Positions 6,549-13,522 of a DNA stretch of 36,336 bases are shown in pieces. Position numbers and translations under genes: made by a program. Within the stretch, counting starts at the first letter, position 1. Each line of letters starts with the position of its first letter. The notes beneath the pieces are model-generated. The model had not been told where the DNA came from. It ran no database searches and saw only the letters and a list, made by a program, of their open reading frames with translations. This stretch comes from Accumulibacter sp. (GTDB lineage: Bacteria > Pseudomonadota > Gammaproteobacteria > Burkholderiales > Rhodocyclaceae). The stretch is from contig JAIRPF010000145.1 of the NCBI GenBank assembly GCA_031257115.1, forward strand, positions 1 to 36,336. The letters run 5' to 3'.

Positions 6549-7215
6549 ATTTTCCGTCCTTTCCGCGCCCGTTTTCACGATCCTCCTCGCGCTCCTCCTC
6601 GCGCCCGTTCTTTCCGCCCCGGCCCTTGCCGGCGCCTACGAAGAGATGGAAGAGGCGCTCGTCCGGGGCAACGCCGGCGCGGTGATCGACCTCGTCAACC
6701 GCGGCATGGACGTAAACACCGTCGACACGCAGGGCAACACGCTGCTGATCCAGTCGATCCAGCGCGACCTGCCGGAACTGTTCGCATTCCTGCTGCAAAG
6801 GAAAGCGCGCGTCAACCTGCGCAACCGCTATGGCGAAACGGCGCTTTCCATCGCCGCCTACCTGGGCCGCGCCGAATTCGCGCGCCGTCTCGTCGATGCC
6901 GGCGCCGAGGTCAATTTCTTCGGATGGGCGCCGCTGGCCTACGCGGCCTACAACGGTCACGCGGAGATCGTCGACTACCTCATCGGGCGCGGCGCGGACG
7001 TCGACGCGATCACCGAAAACGGCTCGACCGCCCTGTTCTTCGCGGCGCGCCACGGCCACGTCGAAACCCTCAAGGCGCTCCTGAAGCACGGCGCCGACCC
7101 GGACATCGTCAACGACAACGGCGAAACGGCCATCGACTGGGCGCTGAAAGGCAACAACACCGAAGCCGCGAACATCCTGCGCGCAGCCGCCGCGCCAAAA
7201 AGCGAAAAGCCCTGA
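6538..7215 (+). CDS. Exported ankyrin-repeat protein
   Basis: A 225-residue protein with a clear signal peptide: KNR start, hydrophobic core VFTILLALLLAPVLSAP and a likely cleavage after ALA near residue 31. The mature part is a stack of about five ankyrin repeats (for example DTQGNTLLIQSI, NRYGETALSIAAYLGRAEF, GWAPLAYAAYNGHAEIVDYL, NGSTALFFAARHGHVETL, NGETAIDWALKG). It should act in the periplasm as a protein-binding scaffold; the partner is unknown. It starts inside the end of tatD and is the last gene of the holB cluster. Ankyrin genes downstream of tatD are common in betaproteobacteria. Confidence 0.88.
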   Translation: MKNRFSVLSAPVFTILLALLLAPVLSAPALAGAYEEMEEALVRGNAGAVIDLVNRGMDVNTVDTQGNTLLIQSIQRDLPELFAFLLQRKARVNLRNRYGETALSIAAYLGRAEFARRLVDAGAEVNFFGWAPLAYAAYNGHAEIVDYLIGRGADVDAITENGSTALFFAARHGHVETLKALLKHGADPDIVNDNGETAIDWALKGNNTEAANILRAAAAPKSEKP

Positions 7216-7437
7216 CCACGGCGAAAGGCAAAACCTTTGACCGAGGAGGGCGCGGAGAACACGGAGAAAAGCCTGAAAGAAAAGGATAGCCTCGCGGCTA
7301 CGCGGCGAAAGGCATTGACCACGATGAGCACGACGAATGCGACGGGCACGACAAAAAAACGAAGAAAGCCCCTGTCATTCCTTTGACAAGCGGGACCCCG
7401 GCTCGCCGTTGCCTTCGCCGCTTCCATCATCCTCGTC

Positions 7438-7457
7438 ATTCCCGCGAACGCGGGAAT
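7438..7457. repeat. dRS3-like palindromic repeat, copy 1
   Basis: ATTCCC, eight bases, GGGAAT, the format of neisserial dRS3 elements. The same 20 bases occur at 15836-15855 and 16000-16019. Similarity to the 15836 copy continues for about 45 bases downstream (CCAGGAACGTGC, then TCCGGCGC and AAACCAAGCC), so the repeated unit is about 70 bases. Confidence 0.75.
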
Positions 7458-7581
7458 CCAGGAACGTGCCCTCCGGCGCAAAGTGCCGCAAACCAAGCCC
7501 CTCAGGAGTGAGGCTTGTCCAGCGCGCAGGTTGGATAGGAGTGGCGAAAATCCGGTGGCGGATCATGGGTTTGTGGGCGGA

Positions 7582-7712
7582 GCGAACCCCAACGCGGGCG
7601 TTTGAGCAAAGAGGCGCGAATGTTGGAGCACGGCGGGCAAATGCCATTCGCTCCTGTGGAATTCGCCGCGCCATGATTGAAAGGCACGGCGGGCGCAAAT
7701 GTTGGGGTTCGC
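7582..7712. repeat. Inverted repeat, 12-bp perfect arms
   Basis: GCGAACCCCAAC at 7582-7593 is matched by GTTGGGGTTCGC at 7701-7712, about 107 bases apart. Related phrases (GGGGCGAGCAAAGCG) appear again near 8299. No protein fits between the arms. It may be a small non-autonomous element or a recombination scar bordering the decayed cassette. Confidence 0.45.
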
Positions 7713-7727
7713 TTTGCTCGCCTCAAC

Positions 7728-7890
7728 CTATGCGTGCTGGAACACGGCGCCTTGGTAGCCATCCGATTCCGAACTGACGTGCTTCAAGACCCAGGCGCCG
7801 CCGGTCGGATTGATGACATGGATATTGCCTTGTCTAGTTAACATCGTAAACCTTCTGGGAAAGATAAGCATATCGAATGTCGTAACTCAT
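7728..7890 (-). pseudogene. Lipase-like effector, N-terminal remnant with frameshift
   Basis: From the ATG at 7890, with GGAGA just upstream, the minus strand reads MSYDIRYAYLSQKVYD and then hits a stop. Another frame continues directly with GNIHVINPTGGAWVLKHV and SSESDGYQGAVFQHA, ending at 7728. Joined, these look like the first ~55 residues of lipase-like (DUF2974/Mbeg1-type) proteins, where SDGYQGAVFQ precedes the strand leading to the catalytic region. Everything downstream, including any GxSxG motif, is missing. The gene is therefore frameshifted and truncated by the repeat region at 7582-7712. Its start overlaps the stop of the preceding ORF as ATGA, implying an operon. Family assignment is tentative. 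Confidence 0.4.
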
Positions 7891-8347
7891 CGCGGTTTCT
7901 CCGTCAGTACAAAGTTGAGTTCAGCGGGCCTTAGAAAATCATCTTTCATAAATGAAATCGATCTGTTTTGGGAATACGGGACTCCCAGCATCGATAAATC
8001 GATTTTTTTATCGAGCAGGGAATCCCTCCTAACGCAGAATATCCATAGGGAGGAGTCAATTTTTCTCTGGAAATTCTATAACCCAGTCCTCCATATTCCC
8101 ATTCGCAAAATCCCGGCGAGATGTAACCGAGATAGATTTCCGCTTCGTAGCGCGTTTCTCCGATCCTGCGTATCGGAACGGGAATAAAGGGGTTTGACGA
8201 GATTAGAATGAGGTGAAAAGATCTACCCGATGTCAGAGTAATGAAAAACAGGGGGGTGCGGCCGTCGAAAATTTCAGAGGCGAGGCACACAGGGGTTGGG
8301 GCGAGCAAAGCGCCCCCTCCGGCATTTGCGAAAACCGTGTTTTTCAA
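7887..8347 (-). pseudogene. Hypothetical protein, frameshifted, upstream of lipase-like remnant
   Basis: A protein-like sequence (FFITLTSGRSFHLILISSNP, VPIRRIGETRYEAEIYLGYI, EWEYGGLGYRISREKL) runs in one frame to about 8015. It then continues in a neighbouring frame (LLDKKIDLSMLGVPYSQ, then FMKDDFLRPAELNFVLTEKPR) to a TGA at 7887 that overlaps the ATG of the lipase-like remnant. The first ~30 codons from 8347 lie in repeat sequence and are doubtful. Base composition is more AT-rich than the surroundings, suggesting transfer. It is placed like a chaperone, immunity or accessory gene of an effector cassette, but no family is recognised. Confidence 0.4.
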
Positions 8348-8512
8348 TCACGGCGCGACGGTATTTGCATACTCAGCTTTCAATGGGCAACAGAGCGCGA
8401 AAACCGCGCCAAAATCAAGCCGGTTTCTTCGCGCCCGAGGCGGGGAAAACATTATTTTCCCCGCCGGAAAAAGCTCCTTCTGACAAACCCCGAATGGATT
8501 ATTGAAAGGGGC

Positions 8513-9652
8513 TCATGCCTTCGTCACGGTCTGGCGCATTAGCCGGCGCACGCCTTCCTTGCCTTCCCGGACCATCGTTTCATGCACGCGCATGGCGCTG
8601 CGCGTCGAATAGAGCCGGTTGCGCAAGGCGTTGAACGGCTTGCCGTCCAGATCCCGTTCGCTGATCCCGTAGTCCTCGGCGGCGATTTGCCGCAAGATTG
8701 GAAGCGTGGTTGCGACGGCCGGAACGGAAAGAACGTAATCATGGTCGCCGAGGTGGCATATGAAACCTTCCTGCCGGGCGCTCGCCGGCCGATGCCGTGG
8801 CGTGACCAGCTTGTACGCGACCGGATCGACTCCGGCAATGATGGCCGCCGCTTCCAGCCAGTCGGCCAGCATCTTTTCGTCGCCGTCCGTCGATGCCGCC
8901 TGATGCGCGCTGATCTGGGCGATGACCAGTTCCGGCGGCGCCTTTCTATGGATGAGTTCCGCGGCCGACAGGATATGGTGCTCGCCAGTGCCGGCCAGGG
9001 GCTGTTCCGTCCGCGAGGACCCGTCCGGGTTCCACTGGAAGACATAGGGCTTGTGCAGGTCGTGCAGCAACTGCGCCGCCAGCGCGACGTCGCGGTCGAC
9101 CTCGTAGCCATAGACTTTTTCATACGTTTCGACGATCCCGTTGGTGATGCGCACATTCGTCGCCACGTGCGTGACGAGACCTCCGGGATAAGCGTGGTGG
9201 CTTTTGTAACCGCTACCGGGCGCCGCGTAAAACGGCATGTTGGACTTGCCCTTTTCGGGAGCCGGCGGCAGAAAATCCCGCGCGCTCTGTTGGGTATAGC
9301 CCTTGGCGGTCAGTTCCTGCCAGACCTGTTGCCGCGAGACGGCATCGAGGCGCTGCGCGACGCTGGGCGCGGGATTGTCGTAGATGCTTCGCGTCAACGC
9401 GCGCAACGCATCGTTCTTCAGCGAATCGATCTCCCCGCGCAAATAGCGCCAGGCGTTTTGCACCAGCGGGGAGTCGGCCATCGCTTCTGGAGTGAGCGAC
9501 AGGCATTGCTCCAGCGAAATCGCGGCGGCTCCCCCGTCCGGTTTGGCAAGAACGGGAAGACTCCCGCCCGCCGCCACGGCCGCGGCGAGTAGCGTGGTCG
9601 TTTTCAGGAACTCCCGGCGCTTGTTCATTTGAGGCACGGCATCGTTTTTCAT
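8513..9652 (-). CDS. Tat-exported HD-domain hydrolase
   Basis: A 379-residue protein with a near-consensus Tat signal (KRREFLK at residues 11-17, then a hydrophobic stretch to about residue 36). The body carries an HD-superfamily metal site: HH at 152-153 in SHHAYPGGLVTH, His162, the HD pair 197-198 in LLHDLHK, HH at 225-226, and His250. HxxxGGLxxH with HDxxK is typical of metal-dependent phosphohydrolases. Those usually work in the cytoplasm, so export to the periplasm is notable. A GGAG sequence 11 bases before the 9652 ATG supports that start; an ATG at 9628 would still keep the twin arginines. It is transcribed divergently from the enoyl-CoA hydratase. Substrate unknown. Confidence 0.75.
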   Translation of the reverse strand: MKNDAVPQMNKRREFLKTTTLLAAAVAAGGSLPVLAKPDGGAAAISLEQCLSLTPEAMADSPLVQNAWRYLRGEIDSLKNDALRALTRSIYDNPAPSVAQRLDAVSRQQVWQELTAKGYTQQSARDFLPPAPEKGKSNMPFYAAPGSGYKSHHAYPGGLVTHVATNVRITNGIVETYEKVYGYEVDRDVALAAQLLHDLHKPYVFQWNPDGSSRTEQPLAGTGEHHILSAAELIHRKAPPELVIAQISAHQAASTDGDEKMLADWLEAAAIIAGVDPVAYKLVTPRHRPASARQEGFICHLGDHDYVLSVPAVATTLPILRQIAAEDYGISERDLDGKPFNALRNRLYSTRSAMRVHETMVREGKEGVRRLMRQTVTKA

Positions 9653-9749
9653 GACAGTTCGTTCTCCACGGAAAAGACAATGGTGGGCAGATTACGAGTC
9701 TTCGGTGACATTTTCGTGACACGAACGCTGCCATCCATGTCTCGCGGCG

Positions 9750-9778
9750 TTGACTTTAAAAATGAACCGGTTCAAAAT
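9750..9778 (+). promoter_or_regulatory. Putative sigma-70 promoter for the hydratase/CoA-transferase genes
   Basis: TTGACT at 9750-9755, a 17-base spacer and CAAAAT at 9773-9778 lie 40-70 bases before the hydratase start. One palindromic operator falls in the spacer and a second lies right after the -10 box, the classical arrangement for repression. The -10 box is a weak match. Confidence 0.45.
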
Positions 9779-9791
9779 ATGAACCGGTTCA
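9763..9791. promoter_or_regulatory. Tandem LacI-type operators
   Basis: Two perfect palindromes TGAACCGGTTCA at 9763-9774 and 9780-9791, with centres 17 bases apart. LacI-family proteins bind even palindromes with a central CG of this kind. A near-copy (TGAATCGGTTCA) lies at 13388-13399, next to the LacI-family gene. The likely ligand is the regulator encoded at 12224-13249. Confidence 0.75.
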
Positions 9792-9820
9792 TATCTGATT
9801 ACACGCTGGGAAACGGAGAA

Positions 9821-10603
9821 ATGGAAAAGCAAATACTTGTCACACGTCACGAAAAGGCCGGCACCCAATGGACTGAAATCATTCTCAACCGCCCCGACAA
9901 GGGAAATGCCATAAACATGGAAATGCTCGACGATCTTTCGGACATTTCCAGCGAACTGAAACGCGACAGGGCAGTACGGGCAGTCGTACTGCGTGCCAGG
10001 GGGCGGTTCTTCTGCACGGGCGGCGATATCGAAGCCTGGGGAAACCTGACTCCGCATGATATGGGGCGCGACTGGATTTTGCGGGGCATTGAGATTTTCG
10101 AGCAGATCGCCAATCTTCCTCAGCCGGTCATCGCCACGATAAACGGCCATGCGCTCGGCGGTGGGCTGGAACTGGTTATGGCCGCGGATTTGAGAGTGGC
10201 AGTCCAGCAGGCCAAATTCGGAAATCCGGAGGCGAAACTTGGAATGATCCCCGGCTGGATGGGAACGACGCGCTTGGCCGAAATGATCGGCCCCGCCAGG
10301 GCGCGGCACATATTGCTGACTGCCACGCCGATCACCGCGCAGCAGGCATATGAATGGGGGCTGATCACGGCGATGGCGGAAGATGAAGAAGGGCTTGACA
10401 GGCAAGTGTCGGTTTGGTTGAACGCGCTCCTGGCAAATGGCCCATCCGCCATGGCGCTCATCAAGGGACTGCTTTCGCAGGTTCACCGCGATCTCCGCGC
10501 CCATCACGCCGCTGCGGTAGCGCAGGCGGCTGGAACGGAAGACTGCAAGGAAGGCGTAAGGGCATTCATCGAAAAGCGTTCACCCATCTACAGGAACCGT
10601 TAA
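9821..10603 (+). CDS. Enoyl-CoA hydratase/isomerase family protein
   Basis: A 260-residue crotonase-fold enzyme acting on acyl-CoA thioesters. The oxyanion-hole strand FFCTGGDIEAWG (63-74) and the GHALGGGLEL loop with Glu117 are present, as is Glu137 in FGNPEAKLGMIPGWMGTTRL, so both catalytic acids of classical hydratases are kept. The ATG at 9821 is chosen because GGAG precedes it and it gives a standard N-terminus; the frame is open upstream through the operator region. It is followed 46 bases later by the CoA-transferase, most likely in one operon. Exact reaction (hydration, isomerisation or C-C cleavage) cannot be told from sequence. Confidence 0.85.
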   Translation: MEKQILVTRHEKAGTQWTEIILNRPDKGNAINMEMLDDLSDISSELKRDRAVRAVVLRARGRFFCTGGDIEAWGNLTPHDMGRDWILRGIEIFEQIANLPQPVIATINGHALGGGLELVMAADLRVAVQQAKFGNPEAKLGMIPGWMGTTRLAEMIGPARARHILLTATPITAQQAYEWGLITAMAEDEEGLDRQVSVWLNALLANGPSAMALIKGLLSQVHRDLRAHHAAAVAQAAGTEDCKEGVRAFIEKRSPIYRNR

Positions 10604-10649
10604 AACCCTGCCATCCGGACGATTGATCCGCCATTTGAGACAATAAACG

Positions 10650-12179
10650 ATGAACAAAGCGAAATTCATGTCTGCCGATGCCGCCGCGGCAATGATCAAG
10701 GATAATGACACAGTCGTAATCAGTGGAAATGGCGCGGGAATGATATCGGCGGAAGAAATTCTTGCCGCCATCGAAAAGCGTTTTCTCGAAACCGGGCATC
10801 CAAGTGGTATGACCCTGGTTCACTCATTGGGACTCGGCGATCGCGGGACGCTCGGTACGAACCGGTTCGCCCATGAAGGAATGGTGAAGAAATTGATTGC
10901 TGCCCACTTCACATGGTCGCTGCGAATGCAGCAACTGATCCGGGAAGAGAAGGTAGAAGCCTATTGCTTCCCCGGCGGGGCCATCCAGCATTTGCTGCGG
11001 GAGATCGGGGCGGGCCGGCCGGGGTTGTTTACGCATTCTGGCCTCGATACGTTCGTCGATCCGCGCCATGACGGCGGACGCTGTAATGCCATCAGCAAGG
11101 ATTCGCTGGTCGAACTGCTGTGCATTGACGGAAGAGAGGTCCTGCATTACAAACCGTTCAAGGTCGACGTGGCAATCATCCGGGGAACGTACGCGGACGC
11201 GCGGGGAAACATCAGCCCGGAGGAAGAAGCCATCGACATGGATATTCATTCGCTTGCGCTCGCTGCGCACAACAGTGGTGGCATCGTTCTGGCGCAGGTT
11301 CGTCAGGTGGTCGAGGCTGGCAGCCTGCATCCAAGGAATGTCCGCATTCCAGGCATCATGATCGACGCAATCGTTCAACATCCGGAGCAACAGCAATTCT
11401 ATGGGCAACAATATGACAATACTATCAGTGGAAAAAGAAGAGCACATCTTGACGAAGCGAAAGCCGACATTCCGGCCAGGCTCGAACGCCGAATCATCGC
11501 CAGAAGAGCCGCGCTGGAGCTGAAACCAGGGCTATCGCTGAATTTCGGTTTTGGCATGCCAGGAGGCATTTTCGGCGTCATTGCCGAAAAGGGAATCGGA
11601 GATCAACTGTGGATGAGCGTCGAACAAGGCGTCCACAATGGACGAATGCTCGACGATGCCCTGTTCGGCGCTGCAAGAAACGCCGACGCGATCCTCCCCT
11701 CGATCGAACAATTCGATTACTACAGCGGCGGCGGCATCGATATTGCTTTCCTCGGTATGGGTGAATCCGATGAACAGGGCAATGTAAACGTCTCCCATCT
11801 GGGAGGATCCCTCATCGGCCCCGGAGGATTCATCGAAATCGCGCAGAACGCAAAGAAGGTCGTTTTCTGCGGCACCTTTGACGCAGGCGGTTCGCAAGTG
11901 GATTTGCGAAACGGACGATTGTTCATAAGCCGCCCCGGCAAGGTCAGGAAGTTTGTCGACAGGGTGGAGCGAATCACGTTCAGCGGCGGGTTCGCAAAGC
12001 GGCAGAAACAGGAAGTCCTGTATATAACGGAACGGGCGGTTTTCAAACTCACCCCTGGAGGAGTCGCTCTTACGGAAGTAGCGCCAGGTATCGATGTCGA
12101 AAGAGACGTCCTCCCGCATATGTCCTTCGTTCCACGAATGGAAGACGTCAAACTGATGCCCGCCGAGGCTTTTGCATAG
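10650..12179 (+). CDS. Family I CoA-transferase (acetate/propionate CoA-transferase, YdiF-like)
   Basis: A 509-residue protein with alpha- and beta-type domains fused, as in propionate CoA-transferase and E. coli YdiF. The N-terminal domain shows VVISGNGAGMISAEEIL. The second domain has LNFGFGMPGGIFGVI and the catalytic glutamate Glu325 in WMSVEQGVHNG, with the GGGIDIAFLGMGESD and GSLIGPGGFIEIAQNAK motifs after it. It should move CoA between acetyl-CoA (or a similar donor) and an organic acid. It lies downstream of the hydratase and convergent to the LacI gene. No strong ribosome binding site is seen before the ATG. Confidence 0.85.
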   Translation: MNKAKFMSADAAAAMIKDNDTVVISGNGAGMISAEEILAAIEKRFLETGHPSGMTLVHSLGLGDRGTLGTNRFAHEGMVKKLIAAHFTWSLRMQQLIREEKVEAYCFPGGAIQHLLREIGAGRPGLFTHSGLDTFVDPRHDGGRCNAISKDSLVELLCIDGREVLHYKPFKVDVAIIRGTYADARGNISPEEEAIDMDIHSLALAAHNSGGIVLAQVRQVVEAGSLHPRNVRIPGIMIDAIVQHPEQQQFYGQQYDNTISGKRRAHLDEAKADIPARLERRIIARRAALELKPGLSLNFGFGMPGGIFGVIAEKGIGDQLWMSVEQGVHNGRMLDDALFGAARNADAILPSIEQFDYYSGGGIDIAFLGMGESDEQGNVNVSHLGGSLIGPGGFIEIAQNAKKVVFCGTFDAGGSQVDLRNGRLFISRPGKVRKFVDRVERITFSGGFAKRQKQEVLYITERAVFKLTPGGVALTEVAPGIDVERDVLPHMSFVPRMEDVKLMPAEAFA

Positions 12180-12223
12180 ATAGAGGAAATGGAATAAATG
12201 CGTCTAGTCGGATCGAAAATACC

Positions 12224-13249
12224 CTAAACCGAGGCTGCCCCCCCGCTCGAACCACGGATGACGAGTTTCGGCGTTAGCAACAGGGTTTCGGCGCGTGAAG
12301 CAGGGTTTTCCATTCTTTTGCGCAGAAGCCGTCCGGCGTCGTACCCGATTCGCCTCGAATCAATGGCAATCGTGGTCAATCCCGGCTGCCACAATTCCGC
12401 TTCCGGAACATTATCGATTCCCACCACCGAACAATCCTTTCCCGGCTCCAGACCATGACTTCTCAATCCGAGCATGACGCCAAACGCGAGCAAGTCATTG
12501 AAACAGACAATTCCGGTCGGTGGCTTTTTTGATCCGAGCAGGCTTTTGATCGCATGAAACCCGCTTTCTCTGGACGCTTCACATGAACAGACGAATTTCG
12601 GAGGAATATCGAGACCGGCGATTTTCATGGCCGACTGAAATCCCCGGAGTCTATCCCGGCTCGTCGGGGACTTCGGGATTGCTCCCACGAACGCTATCCG
12701 TTCGTGCCCCTGTTCGATCAGGTGATTCGTCGCCAATCTGGCGGCCAGAATATTGTCGCAGCCGGCATAGTCCGCCCTGTCGCTTCGAACGTACCGGGAG
12801 ACCATGACGAGCGGGATTCCCCAGCCGGTGATTTCTTCGATCATCTTCCGGGTCGTTCCAATCGCCGGGATGAGTATCAAACCTTCGACGTTATGCTGGC
12901 GCGTAGTATCCAGGAACCTTTTTTGCTTCTCGACCGATTCCTCGGAATTCCCCAGGATGAGGGAAAGCCCGATGCCGCGCAACGCGGTTTCGACGCCAAT
13001 CGTGTTTTCCGCGAAATACGGATTCGCCAGATTACAAATGGAAACACCGACGATGCCAGTGCGCTTGTTTCGCAATTGGCCGGCGCTGCGATTGTAGATA
13101 TACCCCAATTCCTCGATGATCCGTTGAACATACTCCCTCGTTGCTTGGGCCACGGATGGATTGTTGTTGAGAACCATCGAAACGGTTCCCGTCGAAACGT
13201 TTGCGCGGCGCGCGACATCCTTCAGACAAACCCGTTTACTATTGACCAT
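12224..13249 (-). CDS. LacI family transcriptional regulator
   Basis: A 341-residue repressor. The N-terminal helix-turn-helix is typical (LKDVARRANVSTGTVSMVLN, residues ~8-27, then the hinge region near residue 55), followed by a periplasmic-binding-protein-like sensor domain (IVGVSICNLANPYFAENTI, VNLLAFGVMLGL-type segments). It sits between the CoA-transferase and the flavoprotein, transcribed divergently from the latter. The palindromes at 9763-9791 and 13388-13399 are the probable binding sites, so it likely controls the hydratase/CoA-transferase operon, the flavoprotein and itself. The inducer, probably a substrate or intermediate of this pathway, is unknown. Confidence 0.9.
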   Translation of the reverse strand: MVNSKRVCLKDVARRANVSTGTVSMVLNNNPSVAQATREYVQRIIEELGYIYNRSAGQLRNKRTGIVGVSICNLANPYFAENTIGVETALRGIGLSLILGNSEESVEKQKRFLDTTRQHNVEGLILIPAIGTTRKMIEEITGWGIPLVMVSRYVRSDRADYAGCDNILAARLATNHLIEQGHERIAFVGAIPKSPTSRDRLRGFQSAMKIAGLDIPPKFVCSCEASRESGFHAIKSLLGSKKPPTGIVCFNDLLAFGVMLGLRSHGLEPGKDCSVVGIDNVPEAELWQPGLTTIAIDSRRIGYDAGRLLRKRMENPASRAETLLLTPKLVIRGSSGGAASV

Positions 13250-13387
13250 GACAGACTTGGACCATTGGGACTTCGCGTTTGAGATAGGGCATGTCTCGCA
13301 TCATACACAAAAATTTGTTCTAAATCATTCGGTTAGAAAAGCGTAAATCAGAAGAAGTTGACTTCGGAAATGAAAAGCATCAGAATA

Positions 13388-13399
13388 TGAATCGGTTCA
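13388..13399. promoter_or_regulatory. Putative LacI-type operator
   Basis: TGAATCGGTTCA, one base different from the two operators at 9763-9791. It lies between the divergent LacI-family gene and the flavoprotein gene, so it could serve both. Confidence 0.65.
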
Positions 13400-13425
13400 A
13401 ATCTAGCTTGCTCTTCAGCCAGCCC

Positions 13426-13442
13426 ATGATTCTCCGAATCAT
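13426..13442. promoter_or_regulatory. Inverted repeat in the flavoprotein upstream region
   Basis: ATGATTC, TCC, GAATCAT: perfect seven-base arms with a three-base centre, 27 bases after the LacI-type operator. It differs from that operator and may bind a second regulator or may be chance. Confidence 0.35.
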
Positions 13443-13522
13443 AAGATGAATCGGCTGCATGGTTGCGTTTGGCGTGGTTATGGTTCGTTCAACCGCGTTT
13501 TCCATTTTTTTCCGAGGGCCTC

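Larger units (their letters stand above)
7216..7727. other. Intergenic region with repeats, no gene seen
   Basis: This 512-base stretch has no convincing coding frame. It holds a run of GGAGAACACGGAG- and CCACGATGAGCACGACG-type phrases that recur at 15700-15830, one palindromic dRS3-like repeat (7438-7457), and a long-range inverted repeat at 7582-7593/7701-7712. No clear terminator follows the ankyrin gene. Confidence 0.6.
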
